Positions 1 through 9,094 of a stretch of DNA of 38,305 bases are shown here, piece after piece; the stretch's first letter is position 1; each line of letters starts with the position of its first letter. Source of the DNA: Candidatus Gastranaerophilales bacterium. GTDB lineage: Bacteria > Cyanobacteriota > Vampirovibrionia > Gastranaerophilales > Gastranaerophilaceae. The DNA is taken from contig CALUSN010000003.1 in assembly GCA_944323435.1 (NCBI GenBank), positions 1 to 38,305 of the forward strand, in the 5' to 3' direction. The notes below the pieces were generated by a model, which made no database searches, was not told where the DNA came from, and worked only from the letters and a program-made list of their open reading frames with translations. Made by a program: the position numbers and the translations under genes.

Positions 1-902
1 CAGGCATTAAAGAAATCTTTTTGATAAAATTTAATCAAATCATCTCTTAAATTATTTGAATTCAAAATATCAATACTATCATCTTCAAATAAATTGAATT
101 CTCTGCCGGCTGCTGCTTTTGAGCAAATATCTATATGCCCGTTCATAACCTGATTACATTTTGTTCTGTAACAATTCAGAAATTTTTTGTTTGTCACTTC
201 TTCCGGATAAGCATTTTTATTAAGTCCTTTTTCTTCAAGCCAAGCCCAATTTTCCGGTTTTTGAAGCTTTATATTGTTTTCCTTTAATAATTCTCTTATT
301 TGTTCCTGTTTAAGAATAGATTTTAATTCAGGATTCTCCGAATAATTGCTCATATAAAGATAAATTCTGTTGTTATATTGTTTAAGAATTTTCAATAATT
401 TTTCCTGCGGAACCATTGTTCCGTTTGTTATCAACTGTATAAAAAATATTTTCTTCTGCTCTGCTGCATACTCAAGCATTTGCGGCAATTCAGGATTGAT
501 TAGCGGTTCACCGCCTAATATTACCAGATGCCTGATAGAATCTACTGAATCCAGAATTTTATCTAAATAAAGTTTGAAATCTTCAAAAGTCATATCTATG
601 TGTTTTTGGCTGTCAAGCTGCGGAATTAATGCACAGCAATCCTTACATTTCAGAGTGCATTTTGTTGTAATACAGAATTCTAACTGCGGAATATCGAGAA
701 TATTATTTTCAAAAAAAGCTTCTTTTTCTTCATTTATGTATTGTTCAAGAACCGTATTTTTCCTCATTGGGTTAATAAACGAACCTTCTTTGAACCACAT
801 AAATTTTAACATTTCCATAGCCATTCGGTTTAAGGCATTCTGCTCAAAATATCTTTTGTAAAAAACTTCTGAAATATTATATTTTTCTTGTAATTTCTGC
901 AT
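1..902 (-). CDS. radical SAM protein, C-terminally incomplete
   Basis: Reading leftward from the ATG at 902, an open frame of 300 codons runs off the window edge without a stop, so the C terminus is missing. The N-terminal ~75 residues are helical-looking. Then comes CTLKCKDC, the CxxxCxxC cysteine triad (C82, C86, C89) that binds the radical SAM [4Fe-4S] cluster, followed by a GGEP motif at about 130-133 that fits the SAM-binding GGE element. A later C-x4-C pair (NCYRTKC) may help bind an auxiliary cluster, but the region is cut. It is the last gene seen in the leftward glycan cluster and starts 6 nt after the stop of the GT2 gene, so it is probably co-transcribed. Its closest relative in the window is the protein at 6280-7254. 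Substrate unknown; modification of a sugar or peptide in the cluster product is an inference. Confidence 0.85.
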   Translation of the reverse strand, partial: MQKLQEKYNISEVFYKRYFEQNALNRMAMEMLKFMWFKEGSFINPMRKNTVLEQYINEEKEAFFENNILDIPQLEFCITTKCTLKCKDCCALIPQLDSQKHIDMTFEDFKLYLDKILDSVDSIRHLVILGGEPLINPELPQMLEYAAEQKKIFFIQLITNGTMVPQEKLLKILKQYNNRIYLYMSNYSENPELKSILKQEQIRELLKENNIKLQKPENWAWLEEKGLNKNAYPEEVTNKKFLNCYRTKCNQVMNGHIDICSKAAAGREFNLFEDDSIDILNSNNLRDDLIKFYQKDFFNA

Positions 903-908
903 AGTATC

Positions 909-1565
909 CTACTTTCTCACCTTTGCCCGCAGTAAAGCAGCATAATCTTTAAATTCATTTCTTGAATTTATTATACCATAATTTGTATCGTGTATTCTTC
1001 TTTTACTGGAAACCATATCAATTTTTTTAATTTTAATTTTATATTCAGCAAAATTTGAAGTAAGCGCCAGAACTTCTCCTGCTTGAACAGATTCATCAAA
1101 CAGACCGATTTTATCAAAAACTTCTCTTCTTATTAGCATGGCTCCTCCAAGGCAGCCATAGTACGGTTCGGTTTTAATACTTCGGGTCAGATTCCTTGCA
1201 TCAGGAGAAATAAAATCTTTTATTTTCGCAATTACCACCATCAAGCCGGCATCTTGTTCAAATTCTTCTAACATAGTTTTTAAAGCATTTGGCTCTAATA
1301 AATCATCGTGATCGCAAAAGATTATAAAATTACCGCGTGCATTTTTTAAACCGGTATTTTTTGCCGCAACCTGCCCTTTATTAATTTCGTGTTTTATAAC
1401 CTTACACCCGAGTTCTTCTGCAATACTTGCGGTATTATCAGTAGAACCGTCATCAATTACGATAATTTCACTATTGACATTTTGATTTTTAATAGATTCT
1501 ATAGCTTCCCGTATATAATTATTTCCATTTTTTACCGGCATAATTATTGATACTAATTTATTCAT
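909..1565 (-). CDS. GT2-family glycosyltransferase, short
   Basis: 218 residues with a GT-A type glycosyltransferase 2 domain: an SIIMPVKNG start, the nucleotide-binding IDDGSTDNT segment near residues 37-45, an AAKNTGLKNARG stretch, and CDHDD (the DXD-equivalent metal site) near residues 88-92. The family transfers a sugar from an NDP-sugar to a glycan acceptor at the inner membrane or in the cytoplasm. It has no membrane segment and is short for a GT2, ending soon after the catalytic domain. It is very similar to the GT2 at 2885-3661 in both halves, including the C-terminal MVSSKRRIHDTNYG / LVSTNRRLHTSNFG region and the FKDYAxLLR tail, so the two are paralogues. It lies between the aldo/keto reductase and the partial radical SAM gene. 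Donor and acceptor cannot be told. Confidence 0.85.
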   Translation of the reverse strand: MNKLVSIIMPVKNGNNYIREAIESIKNQNVNSEIIVIDDGSTDNTASIAEELGCKVIKHEINKGQVAAKNTGLKNARGNFIIFCDHDDLLEPNALKTMLEEFEQDAGLMVVIAKIKDFISPDARNLTRSIKTEPYYGCLGGAMLIRREVFDKIGLFDESVQAGEVLALTSNFAEYKIKIKKIDMVSSKRRIHDTNYGIINSRNEFKDYAALLRAKVRK

Positions 1566-1581
1566 ATAACAAGCCTTTCAT

Positions 1582-2619
1582 TTATTTTGTATCTATTTTT
1601 AAGATTGGTATTCCGAAAAGATAACATCTTGTTATCCTCTTGCTTTCTTTGACTATTTTCAAAAAAGTAATACACCCGAATAATTTATATTTTTTTGTAC
1701 AAGTTTCATTAGAAGAACTAATTAACGGTAACAAATTTTTAAAATCCCTCACCGGCATTTGCCCTATTGGAGCAATTTCAGCAATATCGTGCCCTGAATA
1801 TTCCCCGCCGTCTAACGAGTCAAGGTAGTCCATATCTTCAGAAGATATGTTAATATCATAAACATTAATGTTGTCCTCTATATGACTAAAATTTGCAGAT
1901 CTCGCAAGCGGAGAAAATCCGTGACGAATATTCCAGGCGATTGCAATTTGGGATACTGATTTATTGTATTTACTTGCTATCTGTTCCAGCTCTTTAATTT
2001 TAAATATTTTGCCTTTGGCTAAAGCACCCCAGGATTGAACAAAAATATCCTTATTTCTACATAACTCAACAAGGGCTTTTTGCTGATGAAGCGGATGAAT
2101 TTCCAACTGGTTTAATGCCGGCCAAACTTTTGCACTTGTAAGCAGGACATCCAGGTCTCTGTATGAAAAGTTGCAAACTCCTATTGTTTTTACTTTCCCT
2201 TGATTATACAGATATTCAAGCGCTCTCCAGGAAGAAACAATATCTTTCTGCCAGCTGAAATATCCGGCAAAAGAGTGATGGAGTGCGTATATGTCAATAT
2301 AGTCTAAATCAAAATTTTCCAAACTCTCACGATAGGATTGTAATACCTCCTCATATCCGGGACCAAACCAGTGCGACTTTGTCTCTATAATAATATCGCT
2401 CCTTTTAATAATGCCGCGTTCTATACATTTTTTTACTGCTATACCGATTTCTTTTTCATTTTTATATACGCTGGCAGTATCTATCAATCTGTATCCGCAT
2501 TCAATTGCATGAATAACAGCATTTATGCATTCCTCTCCCCTTAAATAATCTGTTCCAAAACCTATTAACGGTATCTCAACTCCGTTGTTCAACATATAGC
2601 ATTTTTCTTTTTGCAGCAT
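1582..2619 (-). CDS. aldo/keto reductase with LFG-type C-terminal tail
   Basis: 345 residues. Residues 1-~290 are an AKR-type TIM barrel with the catalytic tetrad in place: D47, Y52 (DTASVYKNE), K81 (ETKSHW) and H114 (YALHH). The family reduces carbonyls with NADPH; in a glycan cluster it could reduce a sugar intermediate, but the substrate cannot be read from the sequence. A strong AGGAGG ribosome site precedes the ATG. The last ~40 residues are not part of the AKR fold. They contain two copies of a short motif, KKYKLFGCITFLKI and RCYLFGIPILKI, resembling the tail of the GT2 at 20438. AKR proteins usually end near 280-320 residues, so this tail is an addition. Confidence 0.85.
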   Translation of the reverse strand: MLQKEKCYMLNNGVEIPLIGFGTDYLRGEECINAVIHAIECGYRLIDTASVYKNEKEIGIAVKKCIERGIIKRSDIIIETKSHWFGPGYEEVLQSYRESLENFDLDYIDIYALHHSFAGYFSWQKDIVSSWRALEYLYNQGKVKTIGVCNFSYRDLDVLLTSAKVWPALNQLEIHPLHQQKALVELCRNKDIFVQSWGALAKGKIFKIKELEQIASKYNKSVSQIAIAWNIRHGFSPLARSANFSHIEDNINVYDINISSEDMDYLDSLDGGEYSGHDIAEIAPIGQMPVRDFKNLLPLISSSNETCTKKYKLFGCITFLKIVKESKRITRCYLFGIPILKIDTK

Positions 2620-2632
2620 TGCCTATTCCTCC

Positions 2633-2851
2633 TTATTTTAAATACAATATTTTTATACAATTCCGGAAAGATAACTCCGATAAATCACATACAGGCACGA
2701 CTCCGATTGACACAGCGAATAGCTGCAGCAAAACCTGTTTTGCTGCTTTTATAAAATCATTATTTTCCGCATAAGAAAGCATCCAATTTATACATCTGAT
2801 AAAATTGGATAATATTATATATATCAGAACAGAAATTTTAGGGAGACACAT
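2633..2851 (-). pseudogene. possible gene remnant between aldo/keto reductase and GT2
   Basis: A 72-codon open frame whose stop lies just before the aldo/keto reductase ribosome site. I do not recognise it. The end (LSELSFRNCIKILYLK) and a helix-like stretch (FIKAAKQVLLQLF) have the flavour of the C terminus of a longer protein such as a glycosyltransferase, and the ATG has no clear ribosome site. It may be the 3' remnant of a decayed gene in the cluster, or a chance frame. The 5' side abuts the microsatellite region, a plausible site of rearrangement. Confidence 0.25.
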
Positions 2852-2884
2852 AATTAAGCAGCCTCCCCGTATGCGACTCTAAGT

Positions 2885-3661
<777 letters not shown>

Positions 3662-3675
3662 TAACTACGCATCCT

Positions 3676-3727
3676 TTCTGCAACTATACGCTTTTAGCCG
3701 GGTTACTCTCAACAGCGGCAAGGGTTT
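3676..3727 (-). repeat. tail repeat, copy A
   Basis: The 46 bp at 3682-3727 are identical to 6278-6323, and the match extends outward to 3676 with one mismatch. On the coding strand the repeat encodes the C-terminal residues TLAAVESNPAKSV and the stop codon of the methyltransferase gene. The second copy does the same for the unrelated radical SAM gene. Confidence 0.9.
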
Positions 3728-4433
3728 CAGCCCGTTTATGTGAAATTGTAAAGAAATAATCTTCGGGTTCTGATGCAATACCTGCAATATCTTTTAATTG
3801 CTCTTCTGTCAGATAATCTTTTGGATTAATTACTTTTATCTCAAACTCTTTTGCGTCAAAGTGTGCGAGAATATCTCTTCCGTACATTCTGACATGATCG
3901 GCCTGACCATAGTATTTTATACGCTCTTCATCCGTGACTTTAGAATCATCACAAAGACCTTCCGGTGAATAAGGAACTGAAACAATCATTTTACCATCAG
4001 GTTTTAGTACTCTAAGACATTCTTTGATAAATTTTATATCATCAGGCACATGCTCCATTATGTGATTATGAATAATGAAATCAAATGTATTATCCGGAAA
4101 TGACAAATTCATACCATCTTCTTTTTGTATATTTTTTACAAAAGGAAAATTCTTTGGTTCCAAATCACAGCAGACATATTCTATATTTTGATTTTTACAA
4201 ATTTTATCATATACAGATTTTTCCGGAGCAAAATGCAATAGTTTAACAGTCTTATCCGTGTTAAAAAATAATTTGTCGTAAACATAGTAAAGAAAACGCT
4301 GGCGCTCAAAGGAAGCACACATTGCACACATAGTTATTCCTTTTTTTATGTTTGCCGGTGATATTGTTTTTCTGTTGCAATACGGGCAAAAGAAAAACTT
4401 TGGTTTAGGTTTGCTTGTTAAATTTTTTGACAT
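3684..4433 (-). CDS. class I SAM methyltransferase with N-terminal zinc-ribbon-like motif
   Basis: 249 residues. Residues ~12-40 carry two CxxC knuckles (FCPYC and CAMCASF), a likely zinc ribbon. Residues ~60-200 are a Methyltransf_11-type Rossmann domain: LLHFAPEKS in place of the usual glycine-rich motif I, VCCDLEP as the acidic loop, DGMNLSFPDNTFDFIIHNH as motifs II-III, and LRVLKPDGKMIVSVPYS as the classic post-motif. It should transfer a methyl group from S-adenosylmethionine. In this setting a sugar or lipid-linked glycan is a fair guess for acceptor. The last residues (AETLAAVESNPAKSV) are the shared tail repeat and are not part of the fold. A GGAGT ribosome site precedes the ATG. DarG lies upstream. 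Confidence 0.85.
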   Translation of the reverse strand: MSKNLTSKPKPKFFFCPYCNRKTISPANIKKGITMCAMCASFERQRFLYYVYDKLFFNTDKTVKLLHFAPEKSVYDKICKNQNIEYVCCDLEPKNFPFVKNIQKEDGMNLSFPDNTFDFIIHNHIMEHVPDDIKFIKECLRVLKPDGKMIVSVPYSPEGLCDDSKVTDEERIKYYGQADHVRMYGRDILAHFDAKEFEIKVINPKDYLTEEQLKDIAGIASEPEDYFFTISHKRAETLAAVESNPAKSV

Positions 4434-4494
4434 TTTATACTCCTTAAAGTACTATCTTCTCAAATTTGCTCTAAGTAAACTTGTACAATCTATT

Positions 4495-5538
4495 TTAAAT
4501 ATTACTTTTTTCTATCCATCCTGTAGAATACAATCTGTTTATTGCGGTCTTTATCTGCTTTTCGGAAAATTGTTTTTTGTGCTTATTCCATGAATAGACG
4601 GCTTTAATTACATTTTCTTCTGTTTTCATATTTTCTTTTTTGATAACCCAGTGAACAGTAGAAAGCAGTTCCAGCCCGAATGAAGATTCAAAACCTGCAA
4701 CTAATTCTGCCACCTTCTCAAATCTGTTTAATACTTCAATATTATTCTTTAGGAAATTTTTTGCATCATCTGCAGCTTTTGGCAGAAGAACGATTTCTTT
4801 ATCAGGATTATCTTCTCCGTCATATCCGTTTATATAAAAACCCTCTATTATATTTAGCACATGTCTTAAATTTTCTGCATAAGGCCCGTATGGTGCTTTA
4901 ACAAATTTTAATTTTAAATGTTCGCCGGCTTCCTGCATAAAATACATTAACTTGTGAATTTCTAACAATGATACAAACGGATCCAATAAGGCTTGAAGAT
5001 AATTGTTAATTAATTCAATTAAAGCAGCTCTGCCCGGAGTCATGCGCGGAGCTTTTTTTAAGTCTGCTTGTACATTATGATCTTCATTATTTGGTTCAAA
5101 TACAATAATCTGAACATCATTGATATCTCCTAAAATATCATCAATCAATGATTTCACATCTGACCAGTTCAAGCCGCCGAGCCCGCAGCCCAGCGGCGGA
5201 ATCGCCATGGATTTTATATTGTAATTTATTATATCTTCTCTTAATGCTATAAGCCCGTCTTTTATATCATTAATTGAGCTTTTTCCCTTCCAGTGGCGTT
5301 TTGTCGGAAAATTTATTATATATTCCGGATTTATAAGCTGGTTAGTCTTATATACGAACATCTTTCCCGGAACAACTTCACCTGCTTTGCATGCTTTCTG
5401 ATATTCTTTAAAATTATCCGGAAATATTTTCTTAAACTGCAAAGCAATACCTCTTCCCATGACTCCTACACAATTCACTGTATTAACAAGGGCTTCTGTT
5501 TGCTCTTCAAATAAATTTCCTTTTTTATAATCTATCAT
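4495..5538 (-). CDS. darG: DarG-type antitoxin: macrodomain DNA ADP-ribosyl glycohydrolase
   Basis: 347 residues. Residues 1-~150 are a macrodomain: ALVNTVNCVGVMGRGIA is the ADP-ribose-binding loop (key N, GVMGRG) and AIPPLGCGLGGLNW is the second ligand loop. Residues ~165-347 are a helical region (RAALIELINNYLQALLDP onward) that matches the extra C-terminal domain of full-length DarG rather than a stand-alone macrodomain. DarG removes ADP-ribose from thymidine in DNA and also neutralises DarT directly. A good AGGAG ribosome site precedes the start, and the gene follows darT by 15 nt in the usual toxin-then-antitoxin order. The pair sits inside a glycan cluster between a radical SAM and a methyltransferase gene. 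Confidence 0.9.
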   Translation of the reverse strand: MIDYKKGNLFEEQTEALVNTVNCVGVMGRGIALQFKKIFPDNFKEYQKACKAGEVVPGKMFVYKTNQLINPEYIINFPTKRHWKGKSSINDIKDGLIALREDIINYNIKSMAIPPLGCGLGGLNWSDVKSLIDDILGDINDVQIIVFEPNNEDHNVQADLKKAPRMTPGRAALIELINNYLQALLDPFVSLLEIHKLMYFMQEAGEHLKLKFVKAPYGPYAENLRHVLNIIEGFYINGYDGEDNPDKEIVLLPKAADDAKNFLKNNIEVLNRFEKVAELVAGFESSFGLELLSTVHWVIKKENMKTEENVIKAVYSWNKHKKQFSEKQIKTAINRLYSTGWIEKSNI

Positions 5539-5553
5539 AAAACAACTCCTAGA

Positions 5554-6207
5554 TTAGTAATACCAGCCCGGCATAACTTTTAATTTCGGTCTGTGCTTAT
5601 CTGCTCTATCCAAAATTGCACTGACTTCTTTATAAGTGATTGTATTTTGAGTACCAATAACATCAACAAGACTCCAATCCAACTTTGATTCAATAAGAAA
5701 TTCAGCCTGCTTTTCTTCTTTCACAGATTGCCAAAGGTCAGCATTTATTGCGTTCCAGTTTATTTCATTATATATCAAATTAAAATCATTAAAATCTTCA
5801 AAATATTCCGAACCGGCATTAGATGTAGTGAATACACACCGTTTGCCATTTTGTTTTGCCCAGTTTAGAACTTTTTCCAAATTTAACTCCAAATGTAATA
5901 TTTTTTGTTGTCCGCCTTTATAATTTAAATCCGGATGGTTTCCTTTATAAATAACGTATAGCATTACAGAGCGCGGACAGAAATAGAACGGAACACACCC
6001 GCCGACTGTCAAATCCGGATAAGACTCTAATTTTTTGTTTAATCTGCGGGCTTTAATTGTAGATATTCCTATAGTAGTGCCCTTTTGAATCTCGCGTTCA
6101 TTCATAATCGCATCAGAAAATAAACAACCATTCGAAATAATTGAAGATAATTTATCTATGTGTACAATATGATAAATCTTAATTTTACTTAAATTATCAG
6201 GTTTCAT
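5554..6207 (-). CDS. darT: DarT-type toxin: DNA thymidine ADP-ribosyltransferase
   Basis: 217 residues, the usual DarT size (DUF4433 family). Visible family features are IYHIVHIDKLSSII at residues 11-24, which includes the NAD-contacting His; ARRL near 53-56, with an Arg matching the known catalytic Arg region; VPFYFCPRSVML at 72-83; and KQAEFLIE at 166-173, with E169 as the catalytic glutamate. DarT transfers ADP-ribose from NAD+ to thymidine in single-stranded DNA in a sequence-dependent way, which blocks replication; in several bacteria DarTG acts against phage. The toxin comes first and is followed by its antitoxin. The ribosome site is weak (AGAAAAG), which may keep toxin synthesis below that of DarG. 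All catalytic residues are present, so it looks active. Confidence 0.9.
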   Translation of the reverse strand: MKPDNLSKIKIYHIVHIDKLSSIISNGCLFSDAIMNEREIQKGTTIGISTIKARRLNKKLESYPDLTVGGCVPFYFCPRSVMLYVIYKGNHPDLNYKGGQQKILHLELNLEKVLNWAKQNGKRCVFTTSNAGSEYFEDFNDFNLIYNEINWNAINADLWQSVKEEKQAEFLIESKLDWSLVDVIGTQNTITYKEVSAILDRADKHRPKLKVMPGWYY

Positions 6208-6271
6208 ACTTTTCTATCTTAACATAAACGCACAACTGATTGAATCTCTGATGCAACTTTCTAAGCAGCCG

Positions 6272-6323
6272 TTCTGTAACTATACGCTTTTAGCCGGGTT
6301 ACTCTCAACAGCGGCAAGGGTTT
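6272..6323 (-). repeat. tail repeat, copy B
   Basis: Identical over 6278-6323 to 3682-3727 and in the same orientation, 2,596 bp apart. It supplies the last residues (TLAAVESNPAKSV) and stop of the radical SAM gene at 6280-7254. Together the two copies bracket the methyltransferase, darG and darT genes as direct repeats. Confidence 0.9.
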
Positions 6324-7254
6324 GGGCCTGTTCCAACTGCACGCCGGGTTGGGAAACATGCTTAACTTTTTCCGTTGCATCACAGCGGCTGCAGAGAGCA
6401 AAATACCTTTTTGACTCAAACTCTTTGATTTGTGCTGTCAAAAGTTTTGTCGGAGTATTCATTACATCAATAACTTCTCCTTCCGGAATTCTGAAATCAG
6501 GATTTATTGATGCAAAATAAACGGCAGAAGCACAAATGTAAAGCTTTCCTTTGAAGAAATTCAAATTTTTCGGAATTCCAAAACAATAACAATTTTTCAA
6601 ATTTTTTATTGCCAAATCTTTATCATTAATATCTTTATTGCTTATTGCATTCCTGCCGACCCAAAAAGCTCCTGGAGCAGTAAGCCAGTGTTTTACATTC
6701 ACATGATTTTCTTTGCATACCTGTATAATTTCTTTGTATTTTAACCTGTCACGTATATCTTCATTTGCGCTATAATCCGACAAACTAAAGAGTACTTTCG
6801 GAGTTTTCATTGCTTCAATCAATTCTTTTGACGGCATTATAGTACCGTTTGATATAATTTGAATATGCTGAATCTGAGGTTTACTGCACGCATACTCTAC
6901 AATTTTCACTAAATCTTTTACTAATAGAGTTTCTCCTCCTTGAAGTCTGAAACTAACAATTAAATCAACACTTTTTAATAATTTATCTATCTCTCTCTTG
7001 AATGTTTCAAAGTCTGTAGAGTAGTGTGTTTCTTTTGTAAAATACGGCATATATGAATGACATTCTTTGCAGCGCAGTGTACATTGAGTATTTGTTTCGT
7101 ATGTAAAATGCAATAATGATCGTTTTCCGGTTATCCGGTCTCTTAACTTTAAATAGTAATAATAAAAATTAAAACCGTGTTTTTCGTACCAGTACAAAGC
7201 TTTTTGCGGGTTATGAATTTCGTTATATATTATTTTTGCATCTCTTTTTTTCAT
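6280..7254 (-). CDS. radical SAM protein
   Basis: 324 residues. CTLRCKEC gives the radical SAM triad C58, C62, C65; LQGGETLL near 105-112 is the GGE SAM-binding motif; IQIISNGTI near 134-142 is a typical central strand. Near the C terminus a cysteine group (NCYCFG, YICAS and LCSRC) may bind an auxiliary cluster as in SPASM/twitch proteins. The reaction is unknown; related proteins modify peptides or sugars by H-atom abstraction. The start is supported by an AAAGGAG ribosome site. The last ~15 residues are the shared tail repeat. It lies directly downstream of the GT2 gene at 7272 (17 nt gap) and upstream of darT. Confidence 0.85.
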   Translation of the reverse strand: MKKRDAKIIYNEIHNPQKALYWYEKHGFNFYYYYLKLRDRITGKRSLLHFTYETNTQCTLRCKECHSYMPYFTKETHYSTDFETFKREIDKLLKSVDLIVSFRLQGGETLLVKDLVKIVEYACSKPQIQHIQIISNGTIMPSKELIEAMKTPKVLFSLSDYSANEDIRDRLKYKEIIQVCKENHVNVKHWLTAPGAFWVGRNAISNKDINDKDLAIKNLKNCYCFGIPKNLNFFKGKLYICASAVYFASINPDFRIPEGEVIDVMNTPTKLLTAQIKEFESKRYFALCSRCDATEKVKHVSQPGVQLEQAQTLAAVESNPAKSV

Positions 7255-7271
7255 ATTATTCTCCTTTGTAA

Positions 7272-8225
7272 TTATACACCGCTTCTTATTTTTTCAATTA
7301 ACAGTTTACTTTTATATAACATCAGATTTTTATGTAAAGATTCCGGAGCACAGTTATACAGTACATCAATATATTGCGGCAATTTTTCCTTATCTGCAAG
7401 TATTAAAATAGTTTTTATTTCCTCATACAATTTTTCTGTAATATCCGGATTTAGTCTCATTTTTTCAATTATATAAATAAAAAATTCATTAAACAAAAGT
7501 CTATAATCATTCTTATCTAAATTGAAATCATTAATTCTTCTTAAAAGTAATGTTAATACCAGTATCATATGCTTACAACTTTCAAACCCGTTATTAGCGC
7601 TGGCAGTTAACGAATTGTTGTGTCTTATATAGTAATAAAAGACATCATCAATAATCTCAATATTCCGGCAATGCAATAAAGCGGTAAGTTGAAACAATCT
7701 GTCCTCGCCGTTATTAATTCCCGGCTCAAAAAGGATATTATGATTTTTTATAAATGATGTCTTATAAATTGCCGAAGAAAAAAGACAGTTAAAATTAAAT
7801 TTATTTTCTCTTATTTTGTCGTTTAAATTTTTAAAATCATTAAGTTCTTTATCGTTTTCAATATATTTCAGATTTCCCTTGATAATATCAGCATTTGTCT
7901 GTTCTGCTTTTTCGTATAATTTAGCAAAAAAATCCAAATCAACATAATCATCGCTGTCAAGAAAACCTGTATACTCTCCCTCTGCAGCTTCAATACCTGC
8001 ATTTCTTGCAGCAGAGACGCCCCCGTTTTCTTTGAAATCAATTATTTTAATTCTACGGTCTTTATCAGCATATCCCTGTAATATTTGAAGCGAATTATCA
8101 ACAGAACAATCATTAACACATATAATTTCAATGTCTTTCAAGGTTTGATTGCTTACACTGTCTAAGCATTGCGGCAGGTAGCTTTCTGTATTATACACAG
8201 GTATGATTACAGAGACTTTTGGCAT
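7272..8225 (-). CDS. GT2-family glycosyltransferase
   Basis: 317 residues. The N-terminal ~110 residues have the full GT2 signature: VSVIIPVYNTESYL start, CVNDCSVDNS near residues 35-44, SAARNAG near 71-77 and LDSDD (metal site) near 90-94. The C-terminal two-thirds is helical, as usual for this subgroup (EpsJ/WcaA-like), and probably shapes acceptor choice. An AAAGGAG ribosome site precedes the ATG, which lies inside the 3' end of the upstream GT8 gene (19 nt overlap), so translation is probably coupled. It is one of four close GT2 paralogues that alternate with GT8 genes; the first 45 residues are nearly the same as in the GT2 at 9057. Confidence 0.9.
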   Translation of the reverse strand: MPKVSVIIPVYNTESYLPQCLDSVSNQTLKDIEIICVNDCSVDNSLQILQGYADKDRRIKIIDFKENGGVSAARNAGIEAAEGEYTGFLDSDDYVDLDFFAKLYEKAEQTNADIIKGNLKYIENDKELNDFKNLNDKIRENKFNFNCLFSSAIYKTSFIKNHNILFEPGINNGEDRLFQLTALLHCRNIEIIDDVFYYYIRHNNSLTASANNGFESCKHMILVLTLLLRRINDFNLDKNDYRLLFNEFFIYIIEKMRLNPDITEKLYEEIKTILILADKEKLPQYIDVLYNCAPESLHKNLMLYKSKLLIEKIRSGV

Positions 8226-9094
8226 TTTTTCTCCTTTAACAAATTATATACTTTATATTTTGTTAAATCCTGCATTGTTTTATAAATACAATTGCTGTTT
8301 AACTCATTATAAAAAGGCGTTATTTCGGCATAGTGCCAGAATAGCCCGGCATCAGGCAATAATAAATCGCTGTTTTTGATATCTTGTTTTATCTCCCACG
8401 GTTTTGGCTTTGAATAATAGTGCCGGATAACAGTTTCACCTGTTGCCGCCAATGCATTGAATTTTTCCGGAAGCATTTTATAGTTGTTTTCAAAAACTTT
8501 GTTTAAAACATCCTGATCATTACATAAAAGTTTGCCGCGATATTTTTTCTCAATATCAAATAATTTTTCTGTAATGTTTTGGCTGCGCCATTTTTCACAA
8601 TCTATTAATAAAACTCCGGCATTAAAATATGGATGAGAAGGATTAATCTCAACATTATTTTTCAATTTTGCTATATAGTAAGAATCTCCTAAATCCTTTA
8701 CTGCTCCTATAACTTTATCCCCTAAATCAATATTGAATAATTCCAGAATATCGTTTTTTGCTATTATATCCACGTCCAGATACAAAATTTTTTCCAAATT
8801 CGGCTTCAAATGAGGTATTATAAATCTGTAATAAGTTGGCAGAGTTATATAAGAATTTGCAATAAAACCTTTAAAATATTTTTCAACATCAATGTTTATG
8901 TACTCTATTGAAAAATTCTTATACCGTTCGGTTAAACTTTGTATTTTGATTTTATTCTCTGCATTAATACCGCCGTCAAGAATATAAAAATCGCAATGTG
9001 CCTCCGTATTATCGCAAACACCGGCAATCGTTGTTGCAATAAATTGCGCATAATTATTATCTGACGATAGAAATATTGGAATTGTCTTGTTCAT
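8207..9094 (-). CDS. GT8-family glycosyltransferase
   Basis: 295 residues, typical for GT8 (lipopolysaccharide galactosyl/glucosyltransferase type). Visible are IPIFLSSDNNYAQFIATT at the start, TYYRFIIPHL near 85-94, ILYLDVDIIAKNDI with the DXD metal site near 100-105, YFNAGVLLIDCEKW near 155-170 and LLCNDQDVLN near 190-200. The family is retaining and uses NDP-sugars. It overlaps the GT2 genes on both sides (38 nt upstream, 19 nt downstream), so translational coupling is likely. Donor and acceptor are not predictable. Confidence 0.9.
   Translation of the reverse strand: MNKTIPIFLSSDNNYAQFIATTIAGVCDNTEAHCDFYILDGGINAENKIKIQSLTERYKNFSIEYINIDVEKYFKGFIANSYITLPTYYRFIIPHLKPNLEKILYLDVDIIAKNDILELFNIDLGDKVIGAVKDLGDSYYIAKLKNNVEINPSHPYFNAGVLLIDCEKWRSQNITEKLFDIEKKYRGKLLCNDQDVLNKVFENNYKMLPEKFNALAATGETVIRHYYSKPKPWEIKQDIKNSDLLLPDAGLFWHYAEITPFYNELNSNCIYKTMQDLTKYKVYNLLKEKKCQKSL

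Noticed and set aside
370-861. Two + strand open frames at the left edge
   Set aside because: They are antisense to a clear radical SAM frame with the CxxxCxxC motif.
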